Shown one piece after another: positions 1-4,975 of a stretch of 5,014 nt of DNA. The notes under the pieces are model-generated. The model was not told the origin of the DNA, made no database searches, and saw nothing but the letters and a program-made list of their open reading frames with translations. The DNA comes from CAZBUK01 sp964495085 (GTDB lineage Bacteria > Bacteroidota > Ignavibacteria > T3Sed10-11), in NCBI GenBank assembly GCA_964495085.1, contig CAZBUK010000155.1, forward strand, positions 1 to 5,014. Direction: 5' to 3'. Both the position numbers and the translations under genes were made by a program. Within the stretch, counting starts at the first letter, position 1, and the number at the start of each line of letters is the position of its first letter.

Positions 1-4
1 GTGT

Positions 5-33
5 ATCATAAAGTTATACCTTTTCCAATGCAA
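5..33 (-). promoter_or_regulatory. Candidate sigma70-type promoter reading off the left edge
   Basis: On the minus strand, TTGCAT (28-33) lies 17 bases upstream of TATGAT (5-10). The -10 matches the consensus at five of six positions; the -35 keeps only the TTG. It sits in AT-rich sequence just beyond the terminator at 96-126, where a promoter for the next minus-strand gene would be expected. The spacing and the TTGNAT form match the two other candidate promoters in the window. The gene it would serve is outside the window, so this is an inference from sequence only. Confidence 0.35.
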
Positions 34-95
34 TATTCCACTATGTTCACTTCGTTAATAATTATTTTGGACACCAATCATAACGGTATATAACG

Positions 96-126
96 AAAAA
101 GCCCCGCATGACACGGGGCTTTTTTT
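96..126 (-). terminator. Bidirectional rho-independent terminator
   Basis: A perfect 6-bp GC stem, GCCCCG (101-106) with CGGGGC (114-119), encloses a 7-base loop. It is flanked by an A-run (96-100) and a T-run (120-126). These flanks can extend the stem and provide a U-tract on either strand. On the minus strand it begins about 35 bases after the stop of the OmpA-like gene, so it ends that transcript. It would also stop plus-strand transcripts arriving from the left. This is one of the most secure features in the window. Confidence 0.93.
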
Positions 127-160
127 ACTTCCGGATGAACAATCGATGCATAAATATCCT

Positions 161-1654
161 TTACTGACACAGCAACGGTATCGACTCGGCTCGGCGGTTG
201 TGCCTGCAGCCAGGACCAGGGTCGTCGGGCGGACAGGGGCCTGGTGCAACGCCGAGACCCGTCCGGGTGACCCGTTCACGATCGATTCCGTTGTCCATAT
301 AGTATCGCTCGACGATCCGCGCGCGCTGTTCCGAGAGCCGCAGGTTCGCCTGGGGATTGCCGACACTATCGGTAAAGACGTCGATCTGAACGCAGTAGTC
401 CGGCTGTTCCTTGAGGATTTTTATATTTTCATCGAGAAGCCGGCGCGCGTCGGCATCCAGGTTAACGCTGCCGAAACCGAAGAAGACGGTGTTCAATTCG
501 GTAACCCGCGGGGGCGGCGGCTCCAAGACCTGTATCGTTTTACGGTGGCTATCCTTTCCGTCCTCCCCCGCAACGCCGGTATTGCTGACCTGCAGTATGA
601 CGGTATATTCACCGGGCGACGTGTAGCTATGCTGTGGATTGACCCCCCGCGAGACGTTTCCGTCGCCGAAATCCCATTCATAGGTTATCGGTGCGGTACC
701 TTCGGTAACCGCATCGAAGAGAATATTCTGGCGGGGAAGCGGGGTTTCGGTACTCGCATAGACATTGACGATTCTCGCGGGCTGAGGCCGGTCGGTGACC
801 GTGACGATCAGGTTTCGCTGCTCCCTGCTTCTCTGATTCGAGGCGATGAGCGTAACGACGTAACTTCCCGGGATCGTAAAACGATGAGATACGGATAATC
901 CGGTTTTAATAGTACCGTCGTTGAAATCCCATTCGTATCTGACCGGCAGCGTCGCCGATTCCAACAGGGCCGCGGTGAAAATTCCTTCTTCTCTCGTGAA
1001 GAGTTTGTTTGGACCGGCTATGCTTACGCCGCGCACGGGACGAAAGCTGGACCGCAGATTTACACGCACACCCGCACCGAGGTATCCCAACATATCAAAA
1101 CCTGTGTCCCCTCTGAGATTATCGACTGCCCGGTCATCCAGAATAAAATCCCACTTGCTCTCTATATACATCGAGACGATTTCCGAGATAATCCAGTCGA
1201 CCCCGACGCCTGCCGTCGGCCCGAACCCCGGATCGAATACCTTGCTGTTGTCGAAGGTTCCGTAGTAGACCAGGCCCGCTCCGGCGGTTACATATGGAGT
1301 GAATTCAGACAGCGGAATGAAATTATACCTTGCATAGACGCCGGCTACATGTTTCCTGGTATATTTCCCCGTACCGGCTCTCAGCGTACGCGGGTAGTCG
1401 GCGATACGGTAATCCAGACCGGCATACAAGCTCGGCGAAATAACGTATCCCAGACCTCCCATGGTTCCGTAGCTCAGGAAGGACTCATCCTTATTGGGCG
1501 AGCTGAGATCGCCGAAATAAGTAGCTAATCCCCCCGATCCGTTAATGTAAAAATAATGCCTGTCGGTTATGAATTGGGCACCCGCCGGCAGAGCGAGTAA
1601 TGCGGAAAGCATACAAATCATGAACGCAACAGCGCTATAATGCTTGCAGGACAT
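161..1654 (-). CDS. Outer-membrane beta-barrel protein with two PKD domains and a C-terminal OmpA-like domain
   Basis: The 497-residue product is a predicted outer-membrane protein that probably anchors the membrane to peptidoglycan. A signal peptide with a hydrophobic core at about 8-22 ends in PAGA-Q, so cleavage after Ala26 is likely. Residues 27-200 are rich in alternating aromatic and glycine strands (GGLATYFGDL, YVTAGAGLVYYG, MLGYLGAGVRVNL), as in a small OmpA/OprF-type barrel. Two PKD domains follow, at about 207-288 and 293-377, marked by YEWDFNDG (240-247) and YEWDFGDG (325-332). After a proline-rich linker (EPPPP, 378-382) comes an OmpA C-terminal domain at about 386-495. It has FTDSVG (427-432), NLRLSEQRARIV (437-448) and NRRAE (486-490); in this family the Asp and Arg of the first two motifs bind diaminopimelate. 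The start is firm: ATG has GAGGAG six bases upstream and leads directly into the signal peptide. No partner gene is apparent. The barrel call rests on pattern, not alignment. Confidence 0.93.
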   Translation of the reverse strand: MSCKHYSAVAFMICMLSALLALPAGAQFITDRHYFYINGSGGLATYFGDLSSPNKDESFLSYGTMGGLGYVISPSLYAGLDYRIADYPRTLRAGTGKYTRKHVAGVYARYNFIPLSEFTPYVTAGAGLVYYGTFDNSKVFDPGFGPTAGVGVDWIISEIVSMYIESKWDFILDDRAVDNLRGDTGFDMLGYLGAGVRVNLRSSFRPVRGVSIAGPNKLFTREEGIFTAALLESATLPVRYEWDFNDGTIKTGLSVSHRFTIPGSYVVTLIASNQRSREQRNLIVTVTDRPQPARIVNVYASTETPLPRQNILFDAVTEGTAPITYEWDFGDGNVSRGVNPQHSYTSPGEYTVILQVSNTGVAGEDGKDSHRKTIQVLEPPPPRVTELNTVFFGFGSVNLDADARRLLDENIKILKEQPDYCVQIDVFTDSVGNPQANLRLSEQRARIVERYYMDNGIDRERVTRTGLGVAPGPCPPDDPGPGCRHNRRAESIPLLCQ

Positions 1655-1660
1655 ATGCGG

Positions 1661-1666
1661 CTCCTC
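1661..1666 (-). promoter_or_regulatory. Shine-Dalgarno of the OmpA-like gene
   Basis: GAGGAG on the minus strand is separated by six bases from the ATG at 1652-1654. It is a strong site that fixes the start codon. It also shows that this organism uses anti-Shine-Dalgarno pairing for at least some genes, which is relevant because many Bacteroidota do so little. Confidence 0.85.
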
Positions 1667-1717
1667 TTCAGACTCTACAAATGATCGACCCGACGGAGAT
1701 CCATCCCATCGAATAGG

Positions 1718-1748
1718 GTTCGGCTTATGCTTTAGATTTCTCCCGAAC
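1718..1748 (-). repeat. Inverted repeat near the start of the predicted leader of the OmpA-like mRNA
   Basis: GTTCGG (1718-1723) and its exact complement CCGAAC (1743-1748) are separated by 19 bases. They lie just downstream of the predicted transcription start. This could be a leader hairpin or a protein-binding site, but six base pairs with a long loop may also be chance. Confidence 0.2.
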
Positions 1749-1761
1749 GGTTAAACAAACT

Positions 1762-1790
1762 AAAATATAAAACATACGACTATAATTCAA
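1762..1790 (-). promoter_or_regulatory. Candidate promoter of the OmpA-like gene
   Basis: On the minus strand TTGAAT (1785-1790) precedes TATTTT (1762-1767) by 17 bases, within the most AT-rich part of the gap. The -35 hexamer is identical to that of the receptor promoter at 4741-4746. Transcription would start near 1755, giving a leader of about 100 bases. The -10 is only moderately good: TATATT two bases upstream is an alternative with 15-base spacing. Bacteroidota-type promoters (TTG and TAnnTTTG) were considered; TTAGTTTG, overlapping the -10 on its downstream side, is a near match. Confidence 0.4.
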
Positions 1791-1850
1791 GCAGACGTCC
1801 GGTTTATATGTATCAGGCAGGGAAGATGAATAGTGGAACGGGGCAAGAGA

Positions 1851-1872
1851 CTCCGGGTCGGAACCCACGGAG
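1851..1872 (-). repeat. Imperfect hairpin in the intergenic region
   Basis: On the plus strand CTCC+GGGT (1851-1858) pairs with ACCC (1863-1866) and GGAG (1869-1872), around a CGGA loop and with a two-base bulge. No T-run follows on either reading strand, so it does not look like an intrinsic terminator. Function unknown. Confidence 0.3.
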
Positions 1873-1906
1873 ATAAAAACGGTCAATCATGTCTTAATCT
1901 TCACAA

Positions 1907-1923
1907 ATCGGTCCCGCGCCGAT
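1907..1923 (-). repeat. Short inverted repeat
   Basis: ATCGG (1907-1911) and CCGAT (1919-1923) form a perfect 5-bp inverted repeat around a GC-rich 7-base spacer. It is short and possibly accidental, but it is one of a series of adjacent hairpins in this gap. Confidence 0.2.
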
Positions 1924-1932
1924 ATCGAGAGC

Positions 1933-1955
1933 ATGAATAGAGACGGGTTATTCAT
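1933..1955 (-). repeat. Perfect 7-bp inverted repeat
   Basis: ATGAATA (1933-1939) and TATTCAT (1949-1955) are exact complements around a 9-base spacer. The arms are AT-rich, so the RNA hairpin would be weak. The arrangement could equally be a DNA operator half-site pair. No function can be assigned. Confidence 0.25.
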
Positions 1956-1983
1956 CGCTCACCCGCTTGATCGATGCGCGGAG

Positions 1984-2005
1984 CCTCCGGGAACATACCC
2001 GGGGG
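1984..2005 (-). other. Stem-loop immediately after the receptor stop codon, without a U-tract
   Basis: CCTCCGGG (1984-1991) faces CCCGGGGG (1998-2005) across a 6-base loop. On the minus-strand RNA this is an 8-bp GC stem with one C-A mismatch and a perfect 5-bp core. It begins directly after the stop codon at 2006-2008. No T-run follows on the minus strand, so it is not a classic intrinsic terminator. It could protect the mRNA 3' end after processing or be a weak pause site. Confidence 0.4.
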
Positions 2006-4660
2006 TTATATTGCTATCGACATGCCGAAGGTCGGAAGGATCGGCAGCATCGTCACCTCTTTCCGGGTATACGTTTCATGGCGCAGATCGGTGTAATGAT
2101 ACGTGAGAACGTTTCTGTGGTTCGTTGCATTGATGACATCGAGATAAAACTGGGCCGGTGTGCCCCAGATCGAAGTGTTCATGTTCAGTCTGATATCGAA
2201 TCTGAAATAATCGGGCATTCTTCCCGAATTGCGGTTTCCTGCATCTCCGTACTCGAGCTGACGGCGTTGGCTGAAGACGACGGGAACAACCTCGCCGTTT
2301 TCTTCAATCATGCGTATTCTGGGCTTGACTTCGGTCGGAGGGGTATACGGAAATCCGGTTGCGTATTTCCATTTGAGACCGATATCGAAGACCTTGGAGA
2401 GTTTATATGAGAATGCCGTACTCAGGTTATGCCTTTGATCGTAATCGAACGGGACCCTTACCGTACCGTCGCTCATGTCGAAAATCGAATAACTGTACGA
2501 TATCCATCCGCTCCACCGGTCTGTTGTGCCGATCCTTCTCCGCTCGAGCAGCAGCTCGATACCGCGTCCTTCACCCGACCCGTTATTTGTCGGAATGACG
2601 GTGAGAGAATCGTAATTGATCAGATACGGATCCGACCAGAACCTCTTTCCTGAATTTCGGTCGAATCCGATCTGATCCGCCGTGTATCGTTGTGTCTGTA
2701 CCCTCAGCGGTATCAGCATTTCCGAAAGAGTTTTATAGTAGGTTTCGACTTTTACGGAAACACGTGGAGAGAGACGGCGGTCGATGCCGAATCCTATGTG
2801 GATGGATTCCTCGGGCCTGAGCGATCTGTTCAGCCGCGAATCGGTAAAGTCGAGAAATTCCGACTGGCCGAATGTTTTCTCAAAGCCCGGGGATTGCAGA
2901 TACCTGCCTATCCATAACGTCATACTACCGGATTCATCCGGAGAATACTTCGCATGTAGCCGCGGAGATACGAAGAAGTTATCCAGCATGCTGTAGAAAT
3001 CGAACCGCAGACCGGTTCCGAGCGAAAGTTTCTCCGTAATGTGGCTCGTGTACTCGAGAAACCAGTGAATTCTGTCGTTCCGGGTATCCTGGTATGCGTC
3101 TCTGAGCTTCGGTATGTAGAAGTCCTTGAAGTATTCCTGGCCCTGCATGAAATCTTCGGCGCTCTGCACAAAATCCGCGGCCCAATCCAGGTGAATATAT
3201 TGTATGTCGAGTCCCGCGCCGACGGATACTTCGTACTTTGGAGTAAGATAGTATCCGGTATAGAGAGCGGAGAGTTTTTCGAACGTATACAGGGATGTGA
3301 TGCCGAGCGGTGCAAACACGGAGCCGTTGGGATCCTCATACGGATCGATTACGTCTGCCTGAACGTCGCGCGCGCCTTCGACGCGGTTGAACGATAACGT
3401 TAATTTTGACAGGTGATGGGAATCCGGATAATACTGCCAGCCGATTCCCGTCATCAGATGCTGTGTCCGGTCGTTCACCGAGATATCCTGTTCATCCGGA
3501 TCCGAAGTGCCGGAATTGATCAGCATCGCATCCCGTCCGGTGAATCCGGTGAACATAATCGTATGGTCTTTGACCGGCCTGAATGTGACTTTCCCATGCA
3601 TATCGTAAAAATAAGGGAAAGCGGTATTGCGGTCGACGAGTCCTGATTTTGCCGCGATCGGTTTGGCGATGAGGTCGTAATACGTTCTTCGAGCTGAGAG
3701 TATCCAATTACCCGGTAAAGCCGCGGGCAGACCTCCTTCGAATGTCATGCCGGCGTTGGTGATGTTCGCCGATACCAGTGCGGAAAGCGGTGTAGCGTCT
3801 CTTCCTTCCCTGGAAGTAACCGATAATACCGAGGCAAGGCGGTCGCCGTAGCGAACCGGGAATCCGCTCGTATGCAGGTGGACGCCGGAGACGAGTTCCG
3901 GATTGAATACGCTCATGACGCCGTAGAGCCGGTACGGATTGAGGATCTCGATATCATCGAGGACTATCAGATTGTGCTCAGGTCTGCCTCCCCGAACGAT
4001 GAACTGCGAACCGAAATCGTTCGGCGCACTCACCCCCGGTACGTTCTGCAGCGACCGGAAAACATCCTCCCATGCTCCGGGATCCGTCTTTATCCGTTCG
4101 GCCGACATATAGGTGACGCCGGCGACCTGCGCCTCGGGTCCGGAATCGTTCGCATATCCGTCGATCCGGACTTCCTCGAGGAGTACGAATGTCTGAACAA
4201 GTGAAACGCTGAGCGGCAGGGGAGGAGAGTCGGCAGAGACGACGATTCTGACCGTTTCGGATCTATAACCGAGATGACTGAAAACGAGCGTATACGTTCC
4301 CGGTCTCAGGTTATCGATCGTAAACGTACCATCGGATATCGTCATGGCACCCGCCTGGAGATCTTTAATCGTAACGTTAACGCCACTGAGCGGAATTCCG
4401 TCGAATGAATCGGCAACTATTCCGGTGAGCGAGCTAACGGTACGCGGCGGATTGGATTGGTCGGATTGGTGATTCCCCCAAAGATGTGAAGCGGTGATCC
4501 CCAATATTGCGGCGATAAAAACCACTTTTCGGCCGCTGTTTCGAAAAATCTCCCCTAGAATCAACATAGAATTTGCTCTCATTAAGCTGAGCCAAATTTG
4601 CACAGAATTCGACCGTCTCTTCCCGAGAGTCGTCATAGCATATACCCCAATATATGCCAT
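2006..4660 (-). CDS. TonB-dependent outer-membrane receptor with N-terminal carboxypeptidase-regulatory-like domain
   Basis: The product (up to 884 residues) would import a ligand across the outer membrane using TonB energy. A hydrophobic signal segment lies at about 46-62 (KVVFIAAILGITASHLWG). A CarboxypepD_reg-like/CnaB-like sandwich spans about 77-155 (LTGIVADSFDGIPLSGVNVT, then FSHLGYRSETVRI). LEEVRI (161-166) may be the TonB box. The plug at about 185-285 contains FIVRGGRPEHNLIVLDDIEI (220-239). The rest is a roughly 590-residue beta-barrel with aromatic strands, including GEGRGIELLLERR (696-708) and YDQRHNL (740-746). It ends in LPILPTFGMSIAI, a terminal strand finishing in Ile rather than the usual aromatic. 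Coordinates give the full frame from the first ATG. That start would leave about 45 residues before the hydrophobic core, so the ATG at 4565-4567 (residue 32) is a serious alternative giving a normal signal peptide. No SusD-like or transport neighbour is seen, so the substrate is unknown. Confidence 0.92.
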   Translation of the reverse strand: MAYIGVYAMTTLGKRRSNSVQIWLSLMRANSMLILGEIFRNSGRKVVFIAAILGITASHLWGNHQSDQSNPPRTVSSLTGIVADSFDGIPLSGVNVTIKDLQAGAMTISDGTFTIDNLRPGTYTLVFSHLGYRSETVRIVVSADSPPLPLSVSLVQTFVLLEEVRIDGYANDSGPEAQVAGVTYMSAERIKTDPGAWEDVFRSLQNVPGVSAPNDFGSQFIVRGGRPEHNLIVLDDIEILNPYRLYGVMSVFNPELVSGVHLHTSGFPVRYGDRLASVLSVTSREGRDATPLSALVSANITNAGMTFEGGLPAALPGNWILSARRTYYDLIAKPIAAKSGLVDRNTAFPYFYDMHGKVTFRPVKDHTIMFTGFTGRDAMLINSGTSDPDEQDISVNDRTQHLMTGIGWQYYPDSHHLSKLTLSFNRVEGARDVQADVIDPYEDPNGSVFAPLGITSLYTFEKLSALYTGYYLTPKYEVSVGAGLDIQYIHLDWAADFVQSAEDFMQGQEYFKDFYIPKLRDAYQDTRNDRIHWFLEYTSHITEKLSLGTGLRFDFYSMLDNFFVSPRLHAKYSPDESGSMTLWIGRYLQSPGFEKTFGQSEFLDFTDSRLNRSLRPEESIHIGFGIDRRLSPRVSVKVETYYKTLSEMLIPLRVQTQRYTADQIGFDRNSGKRFWSDPYLINYDSLTVIPTNNGSGEGRGIELLLERRRIGTTDRWSGWISYSYSIFDMSDGTVRVPFDYDQRHNLSTAFSYKLSKVFDIGLKWKYATGFPYTPPTEVKPRIRMIEENGEVVPVVFSQRRQLEYGDAGNRNSGRMPDYFRFDIRLNMNTSIWGTPAQFYLDVINATNHRNVLTYHYTDLRHETYTRKEVTMLPILPTFGMSIAI

Positions 4661-4717
4661 GTCTCGATTACCATCGGACGGTACGACGTGACCTTCCCCC
4701 TGATGAAGTCACAATAG

Positions 4718-4746
4718 ATTATAGATTGAATTTGTTTTCTATTCAA
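4718..4746 (-). promoter_or_regulatory. Promoter of the TonB-dependent receptor
   Basis: TTGAAT (4741-4746) and a perfect TATAAT (4718-4723) are separated by exactly 17 bases on the minus strand. Transcription would begin near 4711, about 50 bases before the first ATG (4660) or about 144 bases before the ATG at 4567. This is the best promoter match in the window and is positioned directly upstream of the receptor. Confidence 0.72.
4726..4746. repeat. Inverted repeat overlapping the receptor promoter
   Basis: TTGAAT (4726-4731) and ATTCAA (4741-4746) are perfect complements around a 9-base spacer. The site covers the -35 hexamer and most of the promoter spacer, where bound repressor would block RNA polymerase. 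It is a plausible operator; no known regulator family is recognised from the motif. Confidence 0.4.
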
Positions 4747-4751
4747 CTTAC

Positions 4752-4765
4752 TTAGAGAAGTCTAA
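4752..4765. repeat. Palindrome TTAGA-N4-TCTAA, copy 1
   Basis: TTAGA (4752-4756), spacer GAAG, TCTAA (4761-4765): perfect 5-bp arms. Its centre lies about 48 bases upstream of the predicted transcription start of the receptor gene, just behind the -35. The same arms and spacer length recur at 4801-4814. Confidence 0.45.
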
Positions 4766-4800
4766 TTCCCGCTGCTTTAAATGAGCTGCAATTGAGACTA

Positions 4801-4814
4801 TTAGATTTTTCTAA
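4801..4814. repeat. Palindrome TTAGA-N4-TCTAA, copy 2
   Basis: TTAGA (4801-4805), spacer TTTT, TCTAA (4810-4814). The arms are identical to copy 1 and the spacer has the same length but a different sequence, as expected for two binding sites of one dimeric regulator. The centre-to-centre distance is 49 bases. Its centre lies about 97 bases upstream of the predicted receptor transcription start. Confidence 0.45.
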
Positions 4815-4975
4815 AGTTTCCGACGAAGGTACCGGTCGATCCCGTTGTAATGAATCCACTCCGGCGGGAAGATCAGATGTATACTCTTATAAAGGAGATT
4901 TCAGTTGTCGAGAATTAATATAGTAAGAAGGATAATATGTACCATCTGTCCAAAATAAGATATAAAGAATTTTGA

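Larger units (their letters stand above)
1655..2005 (-). other. Intergenic region between the receptor and the OmpA-like gene (351 bases)
   Basis: No convincing gene is seen on either strand. From the receptor side it holds a post-stop hairpin (1984-2005), three small inverted repeats (1933-1955, 1907-1923, 1851-1872), a candidate promoter (1762-1790), an inverted repeat near the predicted transcription start (1718-1748) and the Shine-Dalgarno (1661-1666). The segment around 1751-1790 is strongly AT-rich. The gap length and the internal promoter argue that the two genes are separate transcription units. Confidence 0.6.
4661..4975. promoter_or_regulatory. Divergent upstream regulatory region (315 bases)
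   Basis: AT-rich and without a convincing gene. It holds the receptor promoter (4718-4746), an inverted repeat over that promoter (4726-4746) and two TTAGA-N4-TCTAA palindromes (4752-4765 and 4801-4814). It also has a Shine-Dalgarno-like AAAGGAGAT (4891-4899) on the plus strand, followed only by very short frames. I found no good plus-strand promoter for the possible gene at the right edge. The concentration of symmetric sites upstream of the receptor suggests that this gene is regulated. Confidence 0.55.

Noticed and set aside
1..93. Plus-strand frame open from the left edge to a TAA at 91-93, just before the bidirectional terminator
   Set aside because: It could be the tail of a convergent gene, but the stretch is very AT-rich, the 30 residues are not convincing, and a minus-strand promoter fits the same sequence better.
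96..126. Possible attachment site or mobile-element end at the GC inverted repeat
   Set aside because: The A-run/T-run flanks, short GC stem and position after a gene are fully explained by an intrinsic terminator. No transposase, target duplication or tRNA is visible.
146..898. 250-codon plus-strand open frame antisense to the OmpA-like gene
   Set aside because: It lies opposite a gene with clear domains, has no good ribosome-binding site, and its translation shows no recognisable fold or motif. It is a shadow of the real coding strand.
1813..1955. Two short minus-strand frames (22 codons at 1887-1955, 25 codons at 1813-1890) overlapping by ATGA
   Set aside because: The overlap looks like translational coupling, but the first has its purine-rich stretch only two bases from the ATG, neither product looks like a protein, and such short frames are expected by chance.
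1967..2410. 147-codon plus-strand open frame antisense to the receptor's 3' end
   Set aside because: Most of it is opposite the well-supported receptor, and its product is not protein-like. The same applies to the other plus-strand frames between 2400 and 4690.
2920..3339. 139-codon minus-strand frame inside the receptor in another frame
   Set aside because: It is nested fully in the receptor gene, and its Arg/Ser-rich composition is typical of a frame-shifted shadow. The receptor frame is intact across it.
2006..4660. SusC-type polysaccharide-utilisation receptor
   Set aside because: The carboxypeptidase-like N-domain is shared with SusC, but the length is short for SusC (usually around 1,000 residues) and no SusD-like gene follows; the next gene downstream is OmpA-like.
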